DNA from: Welwitschia mirabilis
Taxonomy: Eukaryota; Gnetophyta; Gnetopsida; Welwitschiales
Direction: 5' to 3'
DNA length: 51,014 nucleotides
Assembly (NCBI GenBank): GCA_051453625.1
Contig: JBOZIK010000001.1
Location: forward strand, 174,911,756-174,962,769
Translations under genes and position numbers: made by a program
In this document: in pieces, positions 21,871-32,568 of the stretch
Position numbering within the stretch: position 1 is the first letter of the stretch
Layout of the letters: every line of letters starts with the position of its first letter
The notes under the pieces: generated by a model
Told to the model about the DNA's origin: nothing
Databases searched by the model: none
Seen by the model: the letters and a program-made list of their open reading frames with translations, nothing else

Positions 21871-22111
21871 ATCGAGAGTGGAGTAGGGCATTTCCCAAAC
21901 CACTATAAATCCGGCTTGCATCAAAGTGCTATTTTGTGCTTTAAGTTTTTGATTCTTTACTTTCAGTATTTTCTCATATTTTGCACTTTCTAGAATAGTT
22001 TATTTATGTATGCAAGATGTGTTTTAGATTGATTTCATTCAGAATATAATCTGTTGAATTTTTAAAAAACCTATTCAACCCCCAAGGTTCTCGATCCTAT
22101 TAAATGTAACA

Positions 22112-24480
22112 AAATAATATCCAAAATTAACAAGATCTTAACTGGAAAATAAATAAGCAAAATGACTATTGAGGCTTAGGGTCTGAATAGAATAGCTTTA
22201 ACCATAGACTAATCAAATTCAAAATCAATATGATAGCATCCCTTTGATCCCCTCTTAGGATGAAGAGATACTGACTTATGAGGGAGAAAACTAGGAGCAT
22301 AATGAAAAAGATTTAGGATTAATATTATGGTACCCTACCAATCACCTTTCTATACAAGTGATTAACCACACCTAAAGCTTATATTAAGGGATAGAGATGG
22401 AAAGACAGAGACAGGTTTGAATTCAAGAGGAAGTTAAAAAGCAAGAGTTCCATGAGATTCAAATAGAACAAGAATGTGAAGGAGACCAAAATAGTATTTA
22501 GACCAAAGAGTATAGATGTCTCTTAACATTATAGGAAATAACCTTTGATAAAGAGCATTACTAGAGAAAAAGGTCTAGAATAAAGTGATTAGAAGAAGGG
22601 GATAGGCATATTAAATTCAGTTTTCATTAAGATAATTAACATAGAATAGACAATAAAATCAGGAAGCTCACTATCAAAGGCTAATTGCATAAAGATAAAG
22701 AGGCCATCACTGTAGAAATGTAGTTCCATTTTAAAAATACCTAAAAATGGGAGGATATTACTCTTGAGCTTATTCAAGTAGAAAATAGAATTTTTAATGA
22801 GAATAATACAAGTATAAATAAACCAATAGGTAGAGAAGCAGTGTAGGTAATAATTAAATTAATGAAAAATAAGAGAGCACCAAGGTTGAACAGGTAACCA
22901 GTAGAATTTCTCAAGGAATAATTCTTCCTTATAAGGGATAACCTTAATGATGTCATGTAAGACATCTTAATTAATAAACACATTACAATCAAGATGAATA
23001 GGACCTAGGTAGTCCTCACCCCAAATAAACAATATGCCAACAAGTTAGAGGATTATAGACTTTTGGGAATATATAATGTTCTATATAGGATCTTTGCAAA
23101 AATAATGGTAGGCTGTGTATTCCTCCTACTACCCAAGGTGATCTTCAAGAACCATGCTAGCTTCATCCAATCTAGATACATTCATTATGAAATGCTTTAA
23201 GCTCACAAAACCATTTATTTAGTTAAGAAACATAAGTTTCCTTTACTTATTACTAAACTAAACATCAAAAAAGCCCATGATTCTATGAGATAGAGAGCTT
23301 AAAAAATTATCCTAAGGAAAACTGGCTCCAACTCTAACATCACTCATCTTCGCTAGACATCTAAGCTTTGGTCAAATTCTGCGTAGAGGTAAATAGCAAT
23401 AGATCAAAATTCTTCTCTATAAAATGCAGACTAAGAGAGAAGGACCCATTATCCCCCTGTCTCTTTTTATTTGTAATGAATGTTCTATAGGGAATGCTCA
23501 GAAGAAATGGAGTTTGAGGGATAAAAATAGGAATCCAAGTATTTATTAATAATCACTATGCAGATGATACAATTGTCATGACTTAAGCCTCTAGTCAATG
23601 AGCAAGATCCATTAAAAACATAATTAACCTATTTTTCAAGGACACAGGACTCAAGACCAACTAGACAAAGTTAATAATACATGTTATTAGAAAAATCATC
23701 AGGAAGAGGGATGATATTACTAGAATATTAAAAGTAAACTAGGAGACTTACAAGACATATAACTGGGATTTTTCTAAAAAACTGATACTAATCCCTACCC
23801 TGAAGATTTATTTTAGGCAAAATTCATAGGAAATGTAATGCTTAGTTAAATAATTTTCTCTTCTTAAAAGACAAAATCGTCTTAGCAAATACATGCATAA
23901 TTACTTTATTCAAACATATAATCTTTATTATCATCCCCTCAAGTTCATAATAAAAAAATTCAACAAGATGCTAAAGGAGTTTCTCTGATCTAAAGGTAAG
24001 GATAGAAGCTACATCCACCTTTGTAAATAAAACCTTAGTACTCAACCTAAGAATGTAAAAGACTGGGGAATTTATAAATCTAAAGACCTCTTATTTAATC
24101 AAAAATACCTATTATATATAATAAGTGATGGGAGTCATATCTATGGATGCATTTATCTAAAGATAAGAAAAATAATTGATTAATTTAGGCATGGCTAATG
24201 AAGATACAACACAATCTATCTTAATTAAAAAATATGGTAAACATAAAGTAAAGGAAATATTTTGATAAGGAAAAATTCTTAATAAAATTAAGATTTTTTG
24301 TTAGTTTAAGGATTATAATAGACACCTAATTAGAGATTAGCTCATCAAATAAGGCATGAAAGTTTCTTCTACATGTTCAATATTCCAGTTACATCAGGAA
24401 GATAATCACTATATGTTTCATGAATGCAAATGGAGTACAAACTTATTAGAATTGATGACAAGTTATTAAATGACAAGACA
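22112..24480 (+). pseudogene. LINE relic 3 ORF2, reverse transcriptase and C-terminal part (3' half of a split LINE)
   Basis: Continues the LINE interrupted at 15222. Near 22590, EEGDRHIKF is the plant L1 'W...GD.NTkfFH' linker. RT blocks follow in order: VVLTPNKQYANKLEDYRLLG (about 23010-23070, 'L..K......DyRPI'), LLPKVIFKNHASFIQSR ('l.......QsaFi.gR'), LNIKKAHDS (about 23258, 'D..KAyDs' with the Asp replaced), EDPLSPCLFLFVMN (about 23442, 'qGDPLSP.LF') and YADDTIVM (about 23560), where the catalytic Tyr-Ala-Asp-Asp is intact. PKNVKDWGIYKSKDL (about 24050) is the 'PK..GGlgi..l' C-terminal motif. Multiple stops and frameshifts. Same strand and consistent domain order support one split element. 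Confidence 0.75.
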
Positions 24481-24548
24481 AGTGACTGTGAGATGGTAGT
24501 TGAAGGGCATTCAACTAATATTTTGGTAAATATAATATAATTAAAATG

Positions 24549-24558
24549 NNNNNNNNNN
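24549..24558. other. Assembly gap, 10 N
   Basis: Fixed-size unknown run in AT-rich LINE-like sequence. Confidence 0.99.
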
Positions 24559-26130
24559 GACATTCATCCCTTTCCTATTAATATAGCTAGAAGGATTTGA
24601 TGGAAATTCAGGTAGGAATGGGGTAACTTTGACATATGAACTAGTAAATCAAAGCCTCTTTAAGGGGTGTTCAGAGAATTAAAGTAAGGTGCAAGTAATG
24701 GAAAATCCTACTACAAAAGTTAAAGGTATAGTTAGATATCGATATTGCCCTATTTTATACATAGTAGAGAGGATATAAAACTACTTTCAGAAGAATCTTT
24801 AATTAAAGTCATTAAGGAAACACTAGTTCATCTATTACAATTCTCATGAAAGGGAAGAAGATTCCACTTCATTATAGAGGGCAAAGAAAGATCTTCCACT
24901 TCTTCTTGGGTGGCATCCCCAAAATTTTTAGTGGCCACATTAGTAAAAAAGTGCTTTTGTCTCCAAGACATGGAGGCCAAGTTAGTTAATAAGTATTACA
25001 TTCAATTGGGTTGTTGCTTAAAACTCATCAGGTTACATTTCATTTTTCTTAAGGCCCTAGCCCAGGGGTATCACATTAACATACATTATTTTTTATTTAA
25101 TCTCTAAGAAGAAAAGATTCTGCTTGATACTCTATCCTTATAATGGCCATTTAGATATCTACGAGAGACTTTAGGTTAGGAAAGAAGGCCCCTTCCCCTT
25201 CTCCAAGATGTAGGGTAATGAAAGAGGTCTAATAGCTAAGCAGAAAAAGAAGAAAAAGACCAAGAATGTTAAAAGTCCTTATGAAGTGTAAGGACATGAG
25301 ATAAGTGTAACTCAAACCCAAAGGGAGGTGTTTACACCCTTAACAAAGAAAACTCATGGATAAGTAGAGATGATTTCACCTCCTAAAGAAGATGAAAAAC
25401 CTATAGAGCAGGAGGAGGAGTAGGTCCCACTCGAGTAAGAATAGACCAAACATTCTTTGGAAAAGACTCCTTTTCAAGAGCCAAAACTTTCTAAGTCAAG
25501 TAAGAAGGCAAAGCCACAAAACCAAATAGACCATAATGTAGAACGAAGACATTAGACTATCCATGAAGACATCAATATAAAATAAATTAGAAGGGAGGTC
25601 ATTTATGCCATAATTTAAGAAATGTAAAAATGCCTCTTTCTAATCCTTGTTATTACTTATAGGGAATCTCTGAGCATTATTAAAATGAGCTTTCAAAAAA
25701 GGCATTAAGAATCCATCCAAATAAGAATAAAGTAAGGGTGAAAGGATTCAAAAAAGTAAACTAGACCTTTGAGATCTTGATAAATGAGATGAATAGGTTC
25801 CTGGTTTAGTGCTACAATAGTGACTTATTTCCAAGTTGTAAGGGATATTAATATTTCTCTTTTTTAGATTCATTTTAATATTTTCTCATTCCCTCATTTA
25901 ATAGTCTCAGTCATAGGGCTAGAGTTTAATCACTCCAATATGTAGTTAATTCATTTTGTAATTATTTCAACTTTGCCTATGAATCATGTCTTATGACCTA
26001 GTTATGTTGTAGTTCCTTTTTCATAGTTCTTCGATAGGGGTACTTCCACTCCATTGTTTGTAATTACTATTTAATAATATACATTTCAATTATTACTATT
26101 TTTAAAAAAACAAAAAATGAAAAAGAAAAA
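24559..26130 (+). pseudogene. LINE-like relic 4 (unrecognised ORF plus LINE-type 3' tail)
   Basis: A frame around 24850-25107 is open for over 80 codons (KRFHFIIEGKERSSTSSWVA, later LVNKYYIQLGCCLKLIRLHF) and is followed by a Lys/Glu-rich stretch (25230-25540). I do not recognise the domain with certainty; charged, RNA-binding-like composition and position suggest a LINE ORF1 N-terminus. No RT is present. At 25990-26130 the T-rich sequence gttgtagttcctttttcat, gtttgtaattac, aataatatac and a poly-A-like end resemble a plant LINE 3' UTR. It could be an internally deleted copy (start plus tail) or simply the tail of LINE relic 3 with unrelated sequence between. Confidence 0.35.
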
Positions 26131-26155
26131 GCATTAAACTCTAAAGTTAATGTCC

Positions 26156-27591
26156 TGATAACATGAAAAATTGACATTCACATCAAGATATCTAAGCCAT
26201 GTTGGCATGCTTAATTCATTATCATGATCTTTCTATGCATCTTTCATATTTAAGACTATTGAAGTATAGTTTTACTAATAATTTATCTTAACACTATTAT
26301 TTTATAAAATATTAGCATGATTTGCAGCATGATGGTAGAAGATGGAGGTGTGTTAATTAACTTAGGCATCAGTGTCAGTTTTAGGGGTGGGGATGCTAAT
26401 TATTATGTGTAAAATGGATTAATACTTATGTTCCTAAGCTTTTTTTCCTCTCTCTAAAGAGTAAGAGGAGGCAGATAGGTATGTACCACACAAACACCCA
26501 GTGGCACTTGGGCTCATGTAATTTTTCAATTATGTATCCCCACCAACATGAAAATTTAAACTTAGCCCCACCAACATGGAGGTTTGAACGTAAGATCATG
26601 GATTTAGTATGTTCAAGACTCAACGATTGTGGTAATTGATCTTGAACCTTAGGCTTTCATATTACAAGTAATCAATCTAGAGCTTTTTCAAAGTCATTTA
26701 ACAAATGAAGAATATTTTCTAAGGGAACCCCTTAATTTGGAAAGGACTCCATTATAATTTAGACACTCTTAAGGGTAACCTCATTAGGCTTTAAAAACCC
26801 TACTTTATGGTCCTAATTTAACCTATAAATATCTTACTTCAATTTAATTAAAGACATTAATTGTCATACAATATAAGAAATATATTAGAGCTCTAGTTAA
26901 GGGTTCTTTCTAATCCTTCCATTAGGCATGTGCTAGATTTTAAGTTAGCATAATGTTTCTTGGATTAACATGAGTACTTTCATAAATTATATGTTTTTAA
27001 TTATTTAATAATAAAATATTGCATATTCTTTTTTTATTTACTGTTTTGAAATTAAGTGGTAATTTCTTCATACTTATCATGCTTAGAATTAGCTAAGGCA
27101 TGTTTCGTACTTTAAGATTTCATGTATAATTCTTATTTACACTTTAGTTTCATGACCTAAATATTTCTTTGATGGATCTTCAGATAATTCTACTTTTCAT
27201 GTTTATAATATTTTTACTATAAAAGATAGAGTGTGTAAGATATCACCCTCATATCTATTATGGATGTGATTATGCCACCATGCTTTGGTTAAATTACTAA
27301 AGTAAAACTACATGAATTTAATTAAAAACACTTAGTGCTAAATTACTAAAATAAAACTACATAAAATTAATTAAAAACTCTTAGTATCTTTGAATTTATT
27401 ATCCTATTTTTGAAGCTATCTTTCATTTCTAGCTCTCTTATACATTGTTAGTCACTTATGCTCATTTTTATTATGCTTGATTTATTGATAGTTCATCACA
27501 TTTACCCATAAAGGAATGAAACTAGAACTTTACTATAAATGAAAGTCATAGTTTATTTGGTAAAAGTTGGATTTGGCCATGCAAAATTTGT
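26156..27591 (+). repeat. Gypsy 5' LTR (with a SINE-like insertion)
   Basis: Matches 38402-39573 from tgataacatg through aagatatctaagccatgtt, cttatgttcctaag, catcaccctcatatct and taaaagttggatttgg to atttgta. It is longer than the partner because of a roughly 205-base insertion at 26441-26645. Similarity to the partner stops at 27591, exactly where a minus-strand copia LTR begins, so the primer binding site is not visible. Confidence 0.65.
26441..26645 (-). mobile_element. SINE-like insertion in the gypsy 5' LTR
   Basis: This segment is absent from the partner LTR, where tgtttcttagcctttata is continuous. Here that site appears on both sides, ttcctaagcttt on the left and aaccttaggcttt on the right, as a decayed target duplication of about 12-14 bases. 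On the minus strand the unit starts with tRNA-like sequence holding GTTCAAACCTCC (plus 26578-26589), a good match to a pol III box B. It has a 28-base internal duplication around ccaccaacatg (26540 and 26568) and ends in an A-rich run (plus-strand T7 at the left edge). Box A is not convincing. A fragment of another retroelement is the alternative. Confidence 0.45.
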
Positions 27592-29054
27592 AAGGTTCAT
27601 TGAACTCAGAGGGAAGGGGTGAATGAGTTCCAATAAATAAAAATTTAAACTAATAATAAAATGTAAATGCACATTTAAAAACTTACCTAGGTAATGTGGT
27701 TCCCCAACCTAAGTACACCCACACATAGAGGGTATCTTTTACTCGAACCTCTGACCTATAAGAAAATAGTGGTTTTCGAATGCACCACCAACCTTATAAT
27801 AAATGAGAGCCTCATTGCAAGGTAACACTCTCTCCTCCACACAAGAATAGTGGTTTTCACAGGCACACCACTAACCTTATAATACTAAGAGTTAACTTGC
27901 AAGAAAGAACTCTCTTTCCCACAAGGGAATAATGGTTTTTTAGCTTACCATAATCTTAGAACAAACAAGTGCTCACAGGAACTACCTCAAATGCACACCC
28001 ATACAAGGATTGTCTTATAAAGAAATTGATTTAATAATGGACTTATAACAATATTTAATAATAAGATAGTATACAATGCAAAACCAAAAGTCCAATATAA
28101 CAAGAAGCATAAAGATATAAAATTTATGAGGATTGAGATCTTGGATGTTGTTGTTATCATCATGATTCAAATAAAGAATGCAATAATGAAGATCCAACAG
28201 TGAATTATGAAAGTAATGAAATCTTCTTTTTAAATGATCTCTTTATTTATTTGTGAGAAGTTTCTTTCACCCATGCATTCTTTATTCTTGATCTGATTGT
28301 TATTTACTAAGATTTCAAAGCTAAGTATTCATTGAGGTTTTAAGCCTTGTTGAAATGATTTGTGACATTTAGGTTTTATATGGTTGAAGAAGATCTTACC
28401 ATTTGATCTTGAAAGATAGTCATTTAACTTTGTAACTTCCATGCAACAGATAAGAAAACTCTAGGCATCAGGTGCATAACTTCAGTTTTCATTGACATGA
28501 AATTTAGTCCAAGATGTCTTCAACTTTGTAGTCATCTACTCTTCAGACATCTTTGCTTTTGTAGATTTCTTGAGTCAACTTACCTTGATGAAATTTTTTT
28601 ATAGTGTTCTTGGGCCTCCTTGATTATGAATTTATAATGTACAAGTTGATGCTCATCTGAAATGTAAGAGATTAATTAAAATCCAAATTGATTTATTACT
28701 TGTTTTAACTTAACATAGATGTCATTAATAATGTAAATGTCTTCATCTATGTTAAATTCAACCTTTAGGAAAGTCGTCTTAAATGAAGTAGTCATCTTTT
28801 AGTTTGTGACTTTATTCTGGTACATACAAAATATTTTCAATTTTCAAGATGTCTTTACTAGATACATTTTTAATTTTTAGACGTCTTTAAATAATTAATT
28901 TTGTTTTTCAATAATTGATCCTTTTCCTAATGTTTTCTTTTAAGATCTGTCTAGGTCTAAGGCGTATCAATATTTGATGCCCTCTTTACAATGACTATCT
29001 TACATAAAGACATAAAATATTTAACAAGTGGAATCATCAAAACTAGATTTACCA
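27589..29054 (-). repeat. Copia LTR, minus strand, 1466 bp
   Basis: Read on the minus strand it begins TGGTAAATCTAG at 29054, directly after a polypurine tract, and ends in a segment (plus 27589-27635) whose complement has the 'TTCACCCC...CTCTGAGTTC' flavour of plant copia LTR ends, followed by ACA. It is therefore a 3' LTR of a minus-strand copia element lying in the gypsy element. It contains an 80-90 bp tandem repeat at 27760-27960 and several AGACGTCT-type motifs at 28450-28950. No partner 5' LTR is visible in the window. Confidence 0.65.
27760..27960 (-). repeat. Tandem repeat, 80-90 bp unit, about 2.5 copies, in the minus-strand copia LTR
   Basis: On the plus strand, units run from agaaaatagtggttttcg through caccaaccttataata to aaggtaacactctctcc, then repeat as agaatagtggttttcaca through caccactaaccttataat to agaactctctttccc, then again as gggaataatggtttttt. 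The array sits near the U5 end of the LTR, the same relative place as the array in the other copia LTR, although the unit sequence is different. Confidence 0.7.
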
Positions 29055-29060
29055 ATAATT

Positions 29061-29076
29061 GCCCCCCTTTTTGATG
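29061..29076 (-). other. Polypurine tract of the minus-strand copia element
   Basis: The plus strand reads gcccccctttttgatg, the complement of CATCAAAAAGGGGGGC. It lies six bases from the LTR boundary at 29054. A second similar stretch, cttctccccctttttgga at about 29460-29477, is a possible duplicate or relic of another copia 3' end. Confidence 0.7.
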
Positions 29077-31080
29077 ATGTTAAAACTTGGTAAATCTTTA
29101 TTATTCTAATCTCATTCAATCAATTAAAAAATAGACAATTGTATTCCAAAGAAATGCACATACTCAATTTTGTAATGGTATTTTAAAAAGCATGATATTA
29201 CCACTAAAATAGTAAATAAAATCAAATAGATATAGTACTTAAAAAATAGAATNNNNNNNNNNAATACACATTGAATAACTATTTGAGTAATCAAATAAAG
29301 GCATAAAGATAATTGATAAGTCATAATTATAGCCATTCAAATAAGCATGTAGAATGTAGAGTACAAAAATATTTAATAATTCATTTAAGTAAACCCAAAT
29401 GAATACATTAATTTGATCAATGTAAATTTGTCATCACTAATTTGCATTGGTTTGCCAAACTTCTCCCCCTTTTTGGATAGTAGATAAAAGGAATATAGAT
29501 CCTGGAATCTCTTTCTTTTCTTGCACATGTGCCTTTATGAGTTCTTGGTACTTCCCCTAAGTTTGTTCCTCTTAGAAGTTCCAACTTATGTTATGCTAAT
29601 CCTTTTTTGACAATAATATAGACAAAGATATCTACAATTCTTAAGACATATTTCTTAGAGACATATACAAAAATAAAGATGTCTATAATGAAAGTTCTAT
29701 ATTTTTTTAAATGATATATAACTACTATAAGCACAATAATGATAATTATAAAAAGTAATTCATAAGTACATAATTTAACTTTTAATCACATGTAACTAAT
29801 AATATCAACTCATAAGATAATTATAATGTGGAGTAGCATGGTAGCTATAGTGAAACACATACAAAATTTATATTATTGTATCCCTTTTTAGTTATTTTTA
29901 TTTTGTTTTCTTATTTTTCTTTTATTTTATATTGGTTCCTTACCAGTGCCCTTTTATTTCCTTTTTTTATCTTTTTCTTTTCTTAGCAGTGGATTAGGGA
30001 TAATTGTGATTAGCATTTTATTGATGGAACCTAATATAGTAATTTATTTGTCTTTTTTTTAATTTTCCCTTCTTTTATATTTTTTTTCCTACTTTTGTTT
30101 TCTTTTTCTTTCTTTATTTACCAAGATATCTAAAATAATTTATCAAATTTTCTCACAAAGGCTAATATTTTATAGTTTTAAAGAAAATATTATAAGAAAA
30201 ATAATGAAATTTTTTTTCTTCACTTCATATTAGTATCTACCATCTTATAATATTTTCTTTCCTTCTATATCTCAAGTGAATTCCTTAGTAGGTACTTGAA
30301 GATTAATTTGAAGAATGTCATCATCGATAAAATCTTAAGAAAGTGCTTTAATACATGCATTTTTCATTCCTACATTATTATTTCTTACATTGTATTATAT
30401 AGAAGCTTTTAGATTTTTGCATTAATCCTTTTTGATATTGACGTCTAGTTTGAACCTATAAATTAGCTATAATGACCTACCTTCCCAAACTATCAGCCAT
30501 CATGAAACCTAAGTAAAAATATTTTAACAAACTTAATTTATGTCAAACAACTTGTATTATCATCTTGTGTCATCATTGCCATCCTTATGATTATGAATTT
30601 CTTTATATTTCGTGAGCATAACATCTATAATATTTTAATATTTTTCACCAATACTATGCATTCCAAAATGTGATTTTTACTGACTATTTCCTTGTGGTAC
30701 ATGAATTAGAAATGAACATATGATGCAGACTATACTAAATCCCTATCAATCTTGAAATGGATCACTAGTAAATTCATGAAAATAACACTATCTCTAAAGA
30801 CCATCCATGTAAGAGATCTCAAAAAAATTAAAAAAATACATCAACTTTTGAATTCCACAATGTTGGAAGCAACTTTAATCCCAACCAACCTAGATGTACT
30901 TTGAAAGAATACCTTCAACTATAATGTCTAGGTATATATTAATATAATGTTTAACCTTCTAATATAGATAGAGTTAACTTTAAGCTAGTAAGTATTTAAC
31001 TACTTTCACAATTTTTTAGTTTAAAGTTTAACGATACCTACCTTTCTCTTACAAAATTTAAATGTGTACTCTTAACAATC
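29077..31080. other. AT-rich DNA between copia LTR and gypsy gag, nothing recognised
   Basis: The first 500 bases should be the 3' end of the minus-strand copia interior, but no coding motif is readable. The rest is T-rich leader-like sequence. A plus-strand frame at about 30720-30905 is open for roughly 60 codons (it includes ITSKFMKITLSLKTIHVRDL) and may be the decayed gag N-terminal region, but I cannot align it to a family. Confidence 0.4.
29253..29262. other. Assembly gap, 10 N
   Basis: Fixed-size unknown run in AT-rich sequence. Confidence 0.99.
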
Positions 31081-31081
31081 C

Positions 31082-32520
31082 CTTAAAGACACAACACAAC
31101 CAATGTAGTTAGGTTAACTCTATTCCAGTTTTTCCTAAAAGAAAAAGGAAAATATTAGCTCTACATCCTAAAACCTATTTCCATCACAATTTGGATAGAA
31201 CTTAACCTAGATTTCATTAGAAGATTCTTTCTTCATTACAAGACCAATGTCATTAGATGTAAAAACATGAATTTATAATAAAAAAACATTGACACATTTT
31301 TTCACACATTAGAAATATCAAAGGATTTACTTCTTAGATTCCCTTAATATGATTTATGTAAGGTAGAGTTGTAGGATTTTTTTATGAAGGCCTTTCATCC
31401 AATCATAAGCAACCTTTGGAGATGATGTGCAAAGGAAGTTTTCTAGATTTAGGAATTAATAAAGATTAGGATTTTATTGAAACTATAGCTAGTTATTCAA
31501 AGAATTGGAAGAAACCTAATGATCCCACATGATCATGATAACTTATCAAATCTATTAGCATCTATAAAATCCCAGACAACACTAAAGTCAACCAAAACTT
31601 GGAAGAACTCTTAAGGAAGACTGAACCTCTTAGAATAACACCTAAACCTATGACCTCATCACTTCATTTCAACATTTATCTTGTAAACCTACATAAAAAT
31701 TTTAAATGCCCATTTGTCCCTATCTTTATAGATGTACTGAAATAGCAAGTAAATGCTATGGAATAAGAATGATAAAACAAATGAGTAAATAATACATACT
31801 CTAATATTTACAACCCTGGATAGAGGAACCATCCTAATTTCTCATGGAAGTAAGATGATTCTAATCAAGCATCAACTAGTCAACCTAAGAACTCAACCCG
31901 TCCTTTAATTTACAACTCATTAGTAACCGCACTTCATAAGTTCATGAAAGCATAATATCATATTAATACTATATAACAACAATTTGACCAAAAAATCTAT
32001 TCCACATTGCAAAAGTTAAAATAAGTTATGCATTAGATAAGCCAAATTACTACACATATCCTTATCTCACTCAATCAACATGAGAATGGTAAGATTCTTA
32101 CAAGACATAAGCCTAATCCTAGGAGTTATGACTTGATGAAAGACTCACAAATCAAAGAATTCAACTCTATCTATTTGAGAAGTGATAAGTTAATTAACAA
32201 TGAAGTAGAAGAGAAATAACCTTGAGGAGAAGTTTGATAAAGTAAGCCTTAAAGTGAAAAAGTACGAGAAAAGAAGCACGAGGATAAATAAGATGCTTTC
32301 ACTTACAAAGAATCTTTATATTATCCTAAGTAACTTAGGAGAAATCAATTAGATAAGAAGAAACAAAAAATAGTTAAAATTTTCAAGGAAGTAAAGGTCA
32401 ACATTCATCTTTTAGAAGCTATCAACCAAGTATCATTCTATGCCAAATTATTGAAATAATTATGTACTATCAAGAAGAGGATAAATATGTACTATCAAGA
32501 AGAGGATAAATGTGAAAAGT
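31082..32520 (+). pseudogene. gag: Gypsy (Athila/Tat-type) gag pseudogene
   Basis: Begins around SLKDTTQ (31078-31098, 'sLkDkA..W'). Near 31380-31480 come FFYEGLSSNHKQPLEMM, then CKGSFLDLG and IASYSKNW. These fit the plant gypsy gag segment 'FY.GL......ve.mc.G.fl....e.A...l..lA.ns..W'. EELLRKTEPLRITPK (about 31600) fits the '...l..kle.L' helix. SIYLRSDKLINNEVEEK (about 32165) is the '..t.LRSGK.' landmark. At about 32330-32480, YYPK, then LDKKKQKIVKIFKEVKVNIH and FYAKLLK, correspond to 'PFPqRL......qF.kF.e.lk.l.iNiPf.ea....p.Yakflk.'. Stops break every frame. The link to protease is interrupted by the insertion at 32569-33834. Confidence 0.7.
32461..32510 (+). repeat. Perfect 25 bp tandem duplication
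   Basis: The 25 bases tatgtactatcaagaagagg plus ataaa (32461-32485) are repeated exactly at 32486-32510. It falls in the C-terminal gag region. Since the rest of the element is heavily mutated, a perfect duplication must be recent, or an assembly or replication-slip artefact. Confidence 0.95.
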
Positions 32521-32568
32521 AAATTCTTCATTGCCTAACAAACTAGTTTTACAATAAAAAATCAAATT

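Larger units (their letters stand above)
15223..22111 (+). mobile_element. Non-autonomous Ty1/copia retrotransposon with LTRs, gag and a 'plant transposon protein' ORF
   Basis: Two LTRs in direct orientation start at 15223 and 20709, and by eye the aligned parts are about 85-90% alike. The internal order is gag (16807-17484 visible), zinc knuckles, protease/pre-integrase (about 18242-18640), a GTCGAC-motif block (18690-18920), an ORF of the plant-transposon-protein type (19110-20163) and a polypurine tract (20697-20707). No integrase, reverse transcriptase or RNase H is present, so it could only move with help from an autonomous relative. Gag type, polypurine tract and long LTR suggest the SIRE/Maximus side of copia, which is inference. 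The 3' end is placed near 22100-22111 without a convincing target duplication. Confidence 0.75.
20709..22111 (+). repeat. Copia 3' LTR
   Basis: Begins TGTTGGATTATG right after the polypurine tract and matches the 5' LTR up to the gap. It contains degenerate GTCGAC motifs (20875-21190), a TATA box at 21316-21323, a tandem array (21608-21795), a 10-N gap at 21861-21870 and, near the end, aacctattcaacccccaag and ctcgatcct, typical of the end of plant copia LTRs. The terminal CA is taken as 22110-22111 but could lie some bases earlier. Length is about 1.4 kb. Confidence 0.75.

Noticed and set aside
21841-21880. Cloning-vector polylinker contamination (HindIII and ClaI-like bases at the gap)
   Set aside because: Only aagctt and atcg-type bases match. 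The rest aligns with an LTR context, so coincidence is more likely.
26441-26645. A tRNA gene on the minus strand
   Set aside because: A box-B-like sequence is present, but there is no cloverleaf: the acceptor and anticodon stems do not pair. Only a tRNA-derived SINE-like call is reasonable.
27760-27960. CRISPR-like repeat array
   Set aside because: Units are 80-90 bp, imperfect, directly adjacent without unique spacers, and lie in a plant LTR.
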